A stretch of 64,000 bases of DNA, from the NCBI RefSeq assembly GCF_002932875.1, contig NZ_PSWS01000048.1, positions 62,001 through 126,000 on the forward strand, read 5' to 3'. Shown here in pieces: positions 53,486-61,631 of this stretch. Position 1 is the first letter of the stretch. Every line of letters begins with the position of its first letter. Below the pieces are notes generated by a model. The model was not told the DNA's origin. It was given only the letters and a program-made list of their open reading frames with translations, and did not search any database. The stretch comes from Rathayibacter tritici (GTDB taxonomy: Bacteria; Actinomycetota; Actinomycetes; Actinomycetales; Microbacteriaceae). The position numbers and the translations under genes were made by a program.

Positions 53486-53540
53486 CCCGGGACCGTGCCG
53501 ACCCGGGACCGTGCCGACCCTGGACCGTGCCGACCCGGGG
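53486..53540. repeat. 16-nt tandem repeat, about 3.4 copies
   Basis: CCCGGGACCGTGCCGA is repeated three times in a row (third copy with CCCTGGACC), then a partial copy CCCGGGG. It lies in the 206-nt space between the LCP gene and the DUF1023 gene. Each unit is partly palindromic (CCCGGG). Confidence 0.8.
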
Positions 53541-53642
53541 TCGGAGGGCGCCATGTCATCGCCGTGGGTACATTTCCGGCTAACGTGAGTGAATCTCTAC
53601 TGGGTTCTCGTTCTCTGGGCCCATCCCTACCGGGAGGTTCTC

Positions 53643-55703
53643 ATGCTGCGATTCGACCAGGCGCAGGCCGCCGCGCTCGTGCGAGGCTCTCTCGCAGCGC
53701 GAGGCGCCGTCCAGTGCCACCAGATCGCGCTCCACGACGCGGCCGGAACGGCGCTGGTCGACTTCGCCGGCCCGTACGCCGGTGTCTTCCGCGAGAACGT
53801 CCTCCGTCACCTGGACGACTCCGGCCAGCTCTCCCGCGCTCTGGGCTCGCTCGCGGACGACGTGGAAGCCGCGTGCTGGCAGGCGCACCAGGAGCTCGAG
53901 CGGCTCGAGGAGCTGGCGGCGTGGCAGGCGCGGGAGGCCGCGCGGGAAGACCGACGACGCCAGAGCGCCGCGGTGGGCGTGGTGAGCGTGGACGAGGCAG
54001 TCCTGGACCGGATGCCCTCCACCTCGCCGTTCGCCGTGCCGGAGGTGTCGGCGGTCTTCCTCCCGCTCCCTCATCGACGCGGCAGCGGAGGCGGTTCGTC
54101 GGGGTCGAGCTCCGCCGATCCGGATCGCCTGCGGATGTTCGTCTCCCGCGCGCAGTCCTCCGCGACCGATCTCGAGGCGGCGCTCTGCCGCGTGCGGTCG
54201 GACTGGGCGGGCTTCGTCGACCGGTGCGGTTGGGCGCGGACGGGGTCACCCGAGTTCCTCACCGGGTTCGCCCTGTTCATCGAGGAGTGCCGCGCCGATG
54301 CCCTCTGGATCGAGTGGATAGCGAGCGCCTTCGAGGCGGCGGGTGGAGGGACGCTCTCGGTCGGCGCTCTCGACCTCGCGGCGACGACGAAGGCGGATCT
54401 CAGCGAGCGGGACCTGCTCCAGGCGCTGGCGTCTGTCCCCGCCGGCGAGCTCAGCACGATGGTCGCGGGGTCACCCGAGCTCGCGGCGCGCATCGCGGGC
54501 CTGCGCCCCGAGCTGGTGGCGGACTGGTGGGCGACGTTGGATCCGCAGGACGAGGAGTCGGACCTCTCCGAGCGGCAGGGGCTGCTCCTGGCGACTCTTC
54601 CGGCGCTGCTCGGGAATCTCGAGGGGCTGCCCTACGGAGCCCGAGACAAAGCGAACAGGATCGCGCTGCGACGCGGCCTCGAGTCGGTCGAGCGCGAGAT
54701 CGCGACGACGCAGCGGCTGGTGCTGCACACCGCGCTCCTCCCGACCGGCCCCGTGGCGCTGCCGCTGCTGATGGCGCGACTGGATGAGCTGAAGGAGAGG
54801 CAGGCCTGCTTGGCGAACGTCGATGAGACGCTCGGCTCGGCCGTTGACGGCGTACCGCGCTTCCTCCTCTCGCTCACCAGCGACCAGCCGCCGCTAGCGG
54901 CGGTCTCGATCGGCGATCTCGACACGGCGACGAACGCCTCGTTCGTGGTTCCCGGGATGGGGACGACGACGCAGGACATGAGCACGCTGGCCACCGGGGC
55001 CCAGGCGGTCCAGGCGCAGCGAGGGAGCGACAGCGCTGTCGTCGCGTGGATCGGCTACGAGACACCACCCGTCCCCTTCTCTCCGGAGCCGGACCTCAGC
55101 GTCTTCGGCTTAGCGGACGCGGAGAAGGGCGGTGCCGCTCTGGCCTCGGCTCTGAAGGGCTTCGACGCGGTTCGTCGCGAGTCGCCGCCCGAGCTCGGGG
55201 TGGTTGCCCACTCCTTCGGCAGCACCGCGGCGTCGATCGCGCTGACCGATCCGGACGTCCATGTCGACAGCTTCACCACCCTCGGGTCGGCCGGTCTGCC
55301 GAACTGGATCACGAGCGCGAGCCAGCTGCACGCCGACCGGGTGTACGCCGGTCAGGCCACCGACCGGTCGCTCATCGATCCTGAACCCGGAGACAGGTAC
55401 TCGTGGGTGGGCAGGTCGTTCAGCCCGTGGCACAGCGTCGACCCCACGGACCCCGCCTTCGGCGCCTGGGTTTTCGGCGTGGAGACGGGCGGCGACGCGG
55501 GACTGCCGGTGACGACCCACGACCTGGTCGTCGGCGAGGCGTCGGAGGACCGGGGGTACCTCGATCGAGGGACGGAGTCATCCCGCAACGTCTCGCGGGC
55601 GCTGGGCGGCGAGGAGGAGAAGCTGACTCCGCCGTCGCCGCGTCGGGAGTCGGTGCCGCATCCGCGTCCTCAGGACCCGCCGGAGGTGCCGAAGCATGAC
55701 TGA
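53643..55703 (+). CDS. DUF1023 alpha/beta hydrolase with long helical N-terminal region
   Basis: 686 residues. About the first 330 residues are helical and Ala/Glu-rich with WXG100-like character (MLRFDQAQAAALVRGSLAAR, then a long amphipathic helix to ~110, a Gly/Ser linker, and a second helical block with DWAGFVDRCGWARTGSPEFL). Residues ~440-600 form a DUF1023 hydrolase domain: SFVVPGMGTTTQDM, VVAWIGYETPP and the nucleophile elbow GVVAHSFGSTAAS. The C-terminus is Pro-rich. ATG with GGGAGG 6 nt upstream. The architecture resembles secreted type VII-like or polymorphic effector proteins, but no signal peptide or YxxxD/E signal was identified; the substrate is unknown. Overlaps a lipoprotein gene by 8 nt. 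Confidence 0.8.
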   Translation: MLRFDQAQAAALVRGSLAARGAVQCHQIALHDAAGTALVDFAGPYAGVFRENVLRHLDDSGQLSRALGSLADDVEAACWQAHQELERLEELAAWQAREAAREDRRRQSAAVGVVSVDEAVLDRMPSTSPFAVPEVSAVFLPLPHRRGSGGGSSGSSSADPDRLRMFVSRAQSSATDLEAALCRVRSDWAGFVDRCGWARTGSPEFLTGFALFIEECRADALWIEWIASAFEAAGGGTLSVGALDLAATTKADLSERDLLQALASVPAGELSTMVAGSPELAARIAGLRPELVADWWATLDPQDEESDLSERQGLLLATLPALLGNLEGLPYGARDKANRIALRRGLESVEREIATTQRLVLHTALLPTGPVALPLLMARLDELKERQACLANVDETLGSAVDGVPRFLLSLTSDQPPLAAVSIGDLDTATNASFVVPGMGTTTQDMSTLATGAQAVQAQRGSDSAVVAWIGYETPPVPFSPEPDLSVFGLADAEKGGAALASALKGFDAVRRESPPELGVVAHSFGSTAASIALTDPDVHVDSFTTLGSAGLPNWITSASQLHADRVYAGQATDRSLIDPEPGDRYSWVGRSFSPWHSVDPTDPAFGAWVFGVETGGDAGLPVTTHDLVVGEASEDRGYLDRGTESSRNVSRALGGEEEKLTPPSPRRESVPHPRPQDPPEVPKHD

Positions 55704-56337
55704 GCGGCGGCGAGCGGGGAGTCGGTGGCGGTTCGTTCCGATGATTGTCGCGGTGGTGCTGCTCTGTGCCTGTGGTGATTCAGCGTCGGTGACGCCGGAG
55801 GAGAACCGGCTGGGGGTGGTCGAGTTCGTGAAGGGGTCCGCCGCAGTCGTGCCGGGGGACGGCTGGTCGACGATCGAGGGATCGCCGCGGGCCGATCGGT
55901 GCGGGCTCGGCTGGGGGAGCAAGGGTGCGCGGTTCGCTTACACCTACTGGGCGCGTCCCGGGGCGGACGTGGACGGGGACGCGCAGCGGGTGGCGGAGTA
56001 CTGGCGGTCACTCGGGATGTCGGTGCGGGTCACGGACTCGACGCCCTGGCCCACCGTGTACGGGGAGGGCGGCCCGGTGCAGCGCGCGAGCTTCGACACC
56101 TCCTCGCCGTGGAACGACCGGTACACGATCGATGCGGTCTCGTGGTGCCAGCCGGGGGACTGGGCGGAGTTGAACCGCTCCTACCGGCGCCGAGCGCAGG
56201 AGGGCGAGGTCCAGCCCGGCGATGAACCGCGGATGAGCGACGAGGACCGGGCCTGGACGCCGCCTCCGACGGCGGAGCCGACCCCCGAGCCGCCGTCCGC
56301 TTCGCCGACCGCCGGGTCTGAGGTTCCGGCGGAGTGA
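55696..56337 (+). CDS. Putative lipoprotein, partner of the DUF1023 protein
   Basis: 213 residues. A basic N-terminus and hydrophobic stretch FVPMIVAVVLLCAC end at a lipobox-like LCAC, followed by GDSAS, suggesting a lipid-anchored exported protein. The middle ~110 residues contain Trp and two Cys residues that could form a disulfide (RCGLGWG and SWCQPGDW). The last ~45 residues are Pro/Glu/Ser/Thr-rich and disordered. No named family recognised. The start overlaps the DUF1023 gene by 8 nt, so the two are coupled; it may be a membrane partner or immunity-like protein (inference). Confidence 0.7.
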   Translation: MTERRRAGSRWRFVPMIVAVVLLCACGDSASVTPEENRLGVVEFVKGSAAVVPGDGWSTIEGSPRADRCGLGWGSKGARFAYTYWARPGADVDGDAQRVAEYWRSLGMSVRVTDSTPWPTVYGEGGPVQRASFDTSSPWNDRYTIDAVSWCQPGDWAELNRSYRRRAQEGEVQPGDEPRMSDEDRAWTPPPTAEPTPEPPSASPTAGSEVPAE

Positions 56338-56385
56338 CCGCACGCCTGCTCACCAGCGAGACGTCGCAGCGGCCGGCCCAACCGC

Positions 56386-57522
56386 TCAGAGGTCGGCGTG
56401 CAGAGCCCAGACGCGCTCGGCCGAGTCGCGCCAGCTGAAGGCGCGGGAGCGGTCGCGGCCGGCCACGGACATCCGCTCGCGCAGCCCGGTATCGGCGAGC
56501 ACGCTGCTCATCGCCAGGGCGAGACGCTCGGGGTAGTTCTTCGCGTCGGCGCGCTCGACGGCGACCCCGGCGTCCGCGGCGACCTCCATCAGCGCGGGGT
56601 CGTCCGAGTGGACCACCGGCACGCCGAAGTGCATCGCTTCTAGCACCGGTAGGCCGAACCCCTCGGCGATGCTGGGATACACGAAGAGCGTCGCGCGAGA
56701 GAGGACGACGGCGAGGTCGGCGTCGCTGAGGACGCCGAGCGCGCGCACCCGCGTCTCGTCGAGGCCCTGCTCATCGGCGACCGAGGCCACGTCGAGGTCG
56801 CCCCAGCCGGTCGGTCCGACCAGGAGGAGCGGGATCGTCGGCGCCGACGCTCCGCCGAACGCCGCGATCAGCGAGACCAGGCCCTTGCGGGGTTCGAGCG
56901 TGCCGACGCTCAGGACGTATTCGCCCGGGAGCGTCAGGGCGGCAGCGCGCTCGTCGGCGTCCTCCGGCAGCACCAGGCCCGAGCCGACCGCTCCGCCGAT
57001 GACGCGCAGGCGGTCGCCGAAGTCCATCACCTGCGAAAGCTGGTCCGCGACCGCGTGGGTGGGTACGACGACGGCGTCCGCGTGCTTGTGAGCGCGCTTG
57101 GCCATCGCCCGGTGCCACTTCGCCCCGTGCGGGGTGAGCGTCTCCGGATGTGTCCAGGGCACGGTGTCGTGGATGGTGACCGCGATCTGCTCGCCCTCGC
57201 CGCCGTCGTGGCCGCGCAGCGGGGCGAAGAGGCTCGGAGCGTGCATCATGCCGCCACCGGCCGGGATCCCGATCCCGTACTGCCAGGCACGCGAGAGTTC
57301 CCGGCGGCCGAGGGGGAGCCGGTGGATGCGCGCGAGGCCGGGCAGGCGCAGGCGCAGTTCCTCCTCCTTCTCGGGCGGGTGAGCGGAGACCACCGCCTCG
57401 ACCTCGCAGTCGCGCGGTGCGGTGGCGATGAGCTCGCGGGTGAGCTCCTCGGTGTAGCGGCCGATGCCGCCGGGCACGCGGGCGAGCATCTGGTCGACGA
57501 CGACGCGGAGGGTGGTGGTCAC
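56386..57522 (-). CDS. GT4 glycosyltransferase
   Basis: 378 residues, GT-B fold. VVVDQMLARVPGGIGRYTEEL at the N-terminus, TIHDTVPWTHPETL, VVPTHAVADQLSQV, YVLSVGTLEPRKGLVSLIAAF and the donor-site FVYPSIAEGFGLPVLEAMHFG (EX7E-type) are typical of GT4 mannosyl/rhamnosyl-type transferases. It is co-transcribed with rmlD (4-nt overlap), suggesting it acts in rhamnose-containing glycan synthesis. Acceptor and donor not determined. Confidence 0.88.
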   Translation of the reverse strand: MTTTLRVVVDQMLARVPGGIGRYTEELTRELIATAPRDCEVEAVVSAHPPEKEEELRLRLPGLARIHRLPLGRRELSRAWQYGIGIPAGGGMMHAPSLFAPLRGHDGGEGEQIAVTIHDTVPWTHPETLTPHGAKWHRAMAKRAHKHADAVVVPTHAVADQLSQVMDFGDRLRVIGGAVGSGLVLPEDADERAAALTLPGEYVLSVGTLEPRKGLVSLIAAFGGASAPTIPLLLVGPTGWGDLDVASVADEQGLDETRVRALGVLSDADLAVVLSRATLFVYPSIAEGFGLPVLEAMHFGVPVVHSDDPALMEVAADAGVAVERADAKNYPERLALAMSSVLADTGLRERMSVAGRDRSRAFSWRDSAERVWALHADL

Positions 57523-58364
57523 GGAGTCACCGCCAGGAGGGGAGCGGCGGCGAGGGCGTCCTGCCAGGGGCGCAGCGGAGCGAGCGCCGCCCGGCTCCAG
57601 CCGTCATGCCCGAGCACCGAGTAGGCGGGGCGCGGGGCGGGGCGGACGAACGAACCGCTGTCGGTCGGCCGCAGACGCTCGGGGTCCAGGCCCACCTTGG
57701 CGAAGACGGCGCGGGCGAAGCCGAGCCAGGTCGTCTCGCCGGCGTTGGTGCCGTGGTAGACGCCGGCCGGGGCGAGCGAGTCGACCAGCTCGACCAGGCG
57801 CGCGGCGAGGTCGGCCGTCCAGGTCGGCTGGCCGTGCTGATCGTCGACGACGGCGAGGGTGTCGTGGCTGCCGGCGAGGCGCACCATCGTCTTGGCGAAG
57901 TTCTGGCCGTGTTCGCCGTAGAGCCAGCCCGTGCGGACCACGTAGCCGCGCTCCGGGTTTGCTTCGAGCACCAGCCGCTCCCCCTCGGCCTTGGTGCGGC
58001 CGTACGCCGAGAGCGGGTGGCGCGGATGGTCCTCGGAGTAGGGGCTCGTGGCGGAGCCGTCGAAGACATAGTCGGTCGAGACCTGCACGAGCGCCGCTCC
58101 GGTCTCGGCCGTGGCGAGCGCGAGGTGGTGTGCGCCGACGGCGTTGACCCGGTGCGCCTCCTCTTCGTCGGTCTCCGCGTCGTCGACCCGCGTGTAGGCG
58201 GCGCAGTTCATGATCGCGTCGTGGCCCGCCACGGCGGCGCGCACCGCGTCGAGGTCGGTGACGTCGAGATCGCTGTGCCTGAGGGCGGTGCAGGGGCGGG
58301 AGCCGAGGACCGCCCGAAGGTCGGTGCCGAGCATGCCGGAGGCGCCCGTGATGAGGAAGGTCAC
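57519..58364 (-). CDS. rmlD: dTDP-4-dehydrorhamnose reductase
   Basis: 281 residues, short-chain dehydrogenase fold. Last step of dTDP-L-rhamnose synthesis. The NADP motif FLITGASGMLG, IMNCAAYTRVDDAETD, VQVSTDYVFDGS, the YxxxK pair in AYGRTKAEGE and VRTGWLYGEHGQNF are present. The GTG directly after GAGGAG fits the first motif; an upstream GTG at 58409 would add 15 residues. Divergent from rmlC, 97 nt apart. rmlA and rmlB are not in the window. Confidence 0.94.
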   Translation of the reverse strand: MTFLITGASGMLGTDLRAVLGSRPCTALRHSDLDVTDLDAVRAAVAGHDAIMNCAAYTRVDDAETDEEEAHRVNAVGAHHLALATAETGAALVQVSTDYVFDGSATSPYSEDHPRHPLSAYGRTKAEGERLVLEANPERGYVVRTGWLYGEHGQNFAKTMVRLAGSHDTLAVVDDQHGQPTWTADLAARLVELVDSLAPAGVYHGTNAGETTWLGFARAVFAKVGLDPERLRPTDSGSFVRPAPRPAYSVLGHDGWSRAALAPLRPWQDALAAAPLLAVTP

Positions 58365-58448
58365 CTCCTCATCATGCCGGAGGGCTGCACCGGTGGGCGG
58401 GTGGCGCACCGGTCGCCGGGCGGTCCTCCCGCAGAGACAGGCCGTCGT

Positions 58449-58454
58449 TACACT
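58449..58454 (+). promoter_or_regulatory. -10 box (TACACT) for leaderless rmlC
   Basis: TACACT ends 7 nt before the rmlC GTG, in the divergent rmlD-rmlC intergenic region. Confidence 0.6.
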
Positions 58455-58461
58455 GGCGATT

Positions 58462-59070
58462 GTGCAGATCCGAGAGCTCGCCGTTCCCGATGCCTATGAA
58501 GTGACTCCGCGCCAATTCCCCGACGATCGCGGAGTCTTCTACGAGTTCTACCGCTTCGATCACCTGGCCGAGAAGGTCGGGCATCCGCTCTCGCTCCGCC
58601 AGGGCAACACCTCGGTCTCCCGCCGCGGCACGGTGCGGGGGATCCACTTCGCGCAGTTCCCTCCGTCGCAGGCCAAGTACGTGTCGTGTTTCTCGGGTGC
58701 GGTGCTCGATTACATCATCGATGTTCGAGTGGGTTCGCCGACCTTCGGGCGGTGGGAGTCGATCCTGCTCGATGACGTCGACCGCCGCTCCGTCTACATC
58801 GCCGAGGGGATCGCGCACGCCTTCGTCGCGCTGACGGAGCGCGCCGTCGTCTCCTACCTCGTCACCGCCACCTTCGATCCCGTGCGCGAGAAGGGGATCG
58901 ACCCGCGTGACGAGCAGATCGGCCTCCGCTTCCCGGCTGAGGCCGGCGAGTTCCTGCTCTCCCCGAAGGACACCGACGCGCCGACCCTCGCCGAGGCCGA
59001 GGGGCAGGGCCTGCTGCCGACGTGGGACGAAGCACGCGCGTTCTACGCGCAGCTCGACGCCGCCACCTGA
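58462..59070 (+). CDS. rmlC: dTDP-4-dehydrorhamnose 3,5-epimerase
   Basis: 202 residues, cupin fold. Epimerises dTDP-4-keto-6-deoxyglucose to the L-rhamno form. The substrate and catalytic segments QGNTSVSRRGTVRGIHFAQF (catalytic His), KYVSCFSGAVLDYIIDVRVG, SPTFGRW and YIAEGIAHAFVAL are clear. The GTG start follows a TACACT -10 box by 7 nt, so a leaderless mRNA is likely. Complete enzyme; divergent from rmlD. Confidence 0.94.
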   Translation: MQIRELAVPDAYEVTPRQFPDDRGVFYEFYRFDHLAEKVGHPLSLRQGNTSVSRRGTVRGIHFAQFPPSQAKYVSCFSGAVLDYIIDVRVGSPTFGRWESILLDDVDRRSVYIAEGIAHAFVALTERAVVSYLVTATFDPVREKGIDPRDEQIGLRFPAEAGEFLLSPKDTDAPTLAEAEGQGLLPTWDEARAFYAQLDAAT

Positions 59071-59087
59071 TCGGGGACGTCGGCCGT

Positions 59088-60032
59088 TCAGTTCCGGGAG
59101 CGCAAGCGCATCAGCGCGACGCGCGCGCCCAGCCCGACGCGGACGGCCGCGCGGACCGGCGCCTGGTACCAGGCTCCGTACTTCTGTGCGAGGTACAGGT
59201 ACGCGCTGCGGTGGTGCACGGCGAGCATCCGGGCCGAGGCCAGGCGCGTCGAATGCCCGCCGAGGTGGGACACAACGGCATCCGCGAGGTAGACGTTGAT
59301 CCAGCCGCGCTGCCCCAGCGAGTCGCCCAGCTGGACGTCCTCGAAGTACATGAAGTAGCGCTCGTCGAAGCCGCCGATCTCCTCGAAGGCCGTGCGTCGC
59401 ACCATGACGCAGGCGCCGGAGAGCCAGCCCGCCTCCATCCGGCCGTGCTGGAGCGTGCCGACCGCGCGGGAGCGCCGGTACGTCGCCGACCACGGGTTGC
59501 CCGGCCAGACGTGGGCGAAGAGCGCGTGGCCGACACCCGTGCCGAGTGAGGGGAGGGCGCGGGCCGAGGGGTAGATCGTGCCGTCGGAGTCGAGAATCCG
59601 CGGCCCGATCGAGCCGATTCGCGGTTCCGCCATTGCCGCGTCGTAGAGCGCGTCGATCGAGCCGGGCAGGAAGACCGTGTCCGGATTGGTCACGAGGATC
59701 CACTCGACCTCGGGACCGAGGCGGTCGACCGCGTAATTCACGGCCCGGCCGTAGCCGAGGTTCTGCCCGGTCTCGTGGAACTCGACCCCGGGCAGTCGCT
59801 CGACCACGCTGCGCACGGAGTCGTCGGTGGTGAGGTTGTCGACCACCACGACGCGCACGTCGTGCTCCGTCGCCTCCGGCACCGACTCGAGGCACGCACG
59901 CAGGACTTCACCCGAGAAGTGGGTGACGACGACCACTGCGATGGGCAAGGCCGAGCGGGCGATGGGAGCCTCCGGGAAGTGCGGCGTCGACGGGAGGGGT
60001 GCCCCGTGGGAAGAACTCGACGAGGCTAGCAT
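59088..60032 (-). CDS. GT2 glycosyltransferase, WbbL-like (probable rhamnosyltransferase)
   Basis: 314 residues. GT-A fold with IAVVVVTHFSGEVLRACLES, VDNLTTDDSVRSV, TGQNLGYGRAVNYAVDRLG, the DXD-type TNPDTVF and, later, GWLSGACVMVRRTAFEEIGG, FDERYFMYFEDVQLG. These are signatures of the WbbL/GT2 rhamnosyltransferases that add rhamnose to a polyprenyl-linked sugar for wall polymers. Start ATG with GGAG 4 nt upstream; the residues before LPIAV are low-complexity. It follows the GtrA gene by 16 nt. Confidence 0.87.
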   Translation of the reverse strand: MLASSSSSHGAPLPSTPHFPEAPIARSALPIAVVVVTHFSGEVLRACLESVPEATEHDVRVVVVDNLTTDDSVRSVVERLPGVEFHETGQNLGYGRAVNYAVDRLGPEVEWILVTNPDTVFLPGSIDALYDAAMAEPRIGSIGPRILDSDGTIYPSARALPSLGTGVGHALFAHVWPGNPWSATYRRSRAVGTLQHGRMEAGWLSGACVMVRRTAFEEIGGFDERYFMYFEDVQLGDSLGQRGWINVYLADAVVSHLGGHSTRLASARMLAVHHRSAYLYLAQKYGAWYQAPVRAAVRVGLGARVALMRLRSRN

Positions 60033-60048
60033 GCTGCTCCGCCGGGTC

Positions 60049-60561
60049 TCAGCGGGCTGAGGAGCCGACCTCGTCGACGATCTCGCCGAGTTCGGTTGCG
60101 ACATCGGCGGTGACAGCGGGTTGACGGAACACCACAAATTTGTAGAGGCAGAAGTTCCAGACCAGGCCCACGAGCACAGCGACCGCCTTGGCGACGTTGA
60201 TCGCCAGGAACGCTTTCTCGCCGGGGCTGGGCAGGAAGAGGAGAGACGTGCCGAAGCGGGTGTCGAAGAAGACCTCGAACCCGTAGATGATCAGTGACTG
60301 CAGGACCAGGGAGCTGAAGCCGGTGACGAGGAAGAACTGGCCGAAGCTCCGCAGGGTGGGGCGGTCGGGGTGGCGGAAGACGAAGAAGTGGTTGAGGAAG
60401 TACGAGATCGAAATCCCGACCGTCACCGAGACCACGTTCGCGAGGAGTGTCGGCAGGCCGACCATCAGCGACAGTGCGTTCAGGATCAGGAAGTCCAGCG
60501 CCGTGTTGAGTGAGCCCGCGACAAGGAACCGCACCTTCTGGGATTCCAGCCAACGCGCCAC
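60049..60561 (-). CDS. GtrA-family small membrane protein (possible polyprenyl-sugar flippase)
   Basis: 170 residues with four membrane helices, GtrA/DPMS family. KVRFLVAGSLNTALDFLILN, the family segment ISYFLNHFFVFRHPD, VLQSLIIYGFEVFF and VWNFCLYKFVVFR are characteristic. Members help move polyprenyl-phosphate sugars across the membrane. It is divergent from a polyprenyl-phosphate mannose synthase, a natural functional pair. GTG start with GGAGGAG 6 nt upstream. Similar in position to Rv3277 near the birA-purK region of M. tuberculosis (the match is to family, not proven orthology). Confidence 0.85.
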   Translation of the reverse strand: MARWLESQKVRFLVAGSLNTALDFLILNALSLMVGLPTLLANVVSVTVGISISYFLNHFFVFRHPDRPTLRSFGQFFLVTGFSSLVLQSLIIYGFEVFFDTRFGTSLLFLPSPGEKAFLAINVAKAVAVLVGLVWNFCLYKFVVFRQPAVTADVATELGEIVDEVGSSAR

Positions 60562-60744
60562 GGGTACTCCTCCTGCCGACGACCGCCCGGAGGGACGACT
60601 CTGGCTGAGGGTACGCGGTCGATCTGTGCGGCGGCCCCCCTGCGGGCGAACTCTTCCTGAGAAAGCACGGCGGTGGCGCGGATGCCCTTCCCATCTGGAG
60701 ACGGCGCGCGCCCGGCGCTCCTCACGGCCGATGGTGCACGCTGG

Positions 60745-60750
60745 TACTGT
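60745..60750 (+). promoter_or_regulatory. -10 box (TACTGT) upstream of the mannose synthase gene
   Basis: TACTGT lies 66 nt before the ATG in the divergent intergenic region. The 255-nt space to the GtrA start shows no other gene. Confidence 0.4.
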
Positions 60751-60816
60751 TCCACCGCCTCCGCCCCGGCGCGAGCGTGCCCGACGCCGCTCCGCCACCG
60801 CCCGAATCGGATCGTC

Positions 60817-61566
60817 ATGCTCTCCCTCACCATCGTCACTCCTACGTACAACGAAGCGGACAACATCGGCGAACTGCTGCGCCGGCTGGCCACCGCCGCC
60901 GCAGCCGAGCCGGATGTGCTCGTGCGTTCGGTCATCGTGGACGACTCCTCGCCCGACGGCACGGCCGATCGGGCGCGTGCGCTCGGTGCCGAGCTGTCCA
61001 CAGGAACGTTCTCAGTCGAGGTACTCTCGCGCGCGGCGAAGGAGGGGCTCGGCGCCGCCTACCTCTGGGCCTTCGAGCAGGTGCTCGGGCGTGAGGACCC
61101 ACCGACGCACATCTTGCAGATGGACGCCGATCTCTCGCACGACCCGGCCTATCTCTCCGACTTCCTCCGCGAGGTCCGCGCCGGTGCGGACCTGGTGGTC
61201 GCCTCGCGCTACATCCCCGGCGGAGGGACGCCCGACTGGACGCTGGATCGCAAGATCCTCAGTCGCGGCGGCAACCTCTACTCGCGGGCACTGCTCGGCT
61301 CGCGGCTCACCGACTGGACGGGCGGTTTCAATCTCTTCAGCCGCGAGCTGCTCGAGCGGATCCACTTCGAGACCGTCGATGCGACGGGCTACGGCTTCCA
61401 GATCGCGCTGAAGCATCGAGCGTCGGTCGCGGCGCGACGCGTTCGCGAGATCCCGATCGTGTTCCTCGACCGCACGGAGGGGACCTCCAAGATCCCGGGA
61501 AACACGATGCTGCGCAGCCTCCTACTGGTCGTGCGGATCCGGTTCACGCGCGACTCGTCCCGGTAG
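60817..61566 (+). CDS. Polyprenol monophosphomannose synthase (DPM1-like GT2)
   Basis: 249 residues. Transfers mannose from GDP-mannose to polyprenyl phosphate. TIVTPTYNEADNIGELLRRL, VDDSSPDGTADRARALG, the metal-binding QMDADLSHDP, VVASRYIPGGGTPDW and GYGFQIALKHRA match the Dpm1/Ppm1 domain 2 group. No C-terminal membrane anchor is present, as in the soluble D2 form. It would use GDP-mannose from ManC (encoded at 22.4 kb) and work with the divergent GtrA protein. Confidence 0.92.
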   Translation: MLSLTIVTPTYNEADNIGELLRRLATAAAAEPDVLVRSVIVDDSSPDGTADRARALGAELSTGTFSVEVLSRAAKEGLGAAYLWAFEQVLGREDPPTHILQMDADLSHDPAYLSDFLREVRAGADLVVASRYIPGGGTPDWTLDRKILSRGGNLYSRALLGSRLTDWTGGFNLFSRELLERIHFETVDATGYGFQIALKHRASVAARRVREIPIVFLDRTEGTSKIPGNTMLRSLLLVVRIRFTRDSSR

Positions 61567-61595
61567 CGTTTCCGCTGGAACGGCGGTTCGCCTGC

Positions 61596-61615
61596 TCGGC
61601 CGGGCTCGCGGCCGA
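61596..61615. terminator. Weak convergent hairpin
   Basis: TCGGCC/GGCCGA with an 8-nt loop, between the stops of the mannose synthase and the convergent GT-C-like gene. Confidence 0.35.
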
Positions 61616-61631
61616 CGGTGGGACCGTGCGA

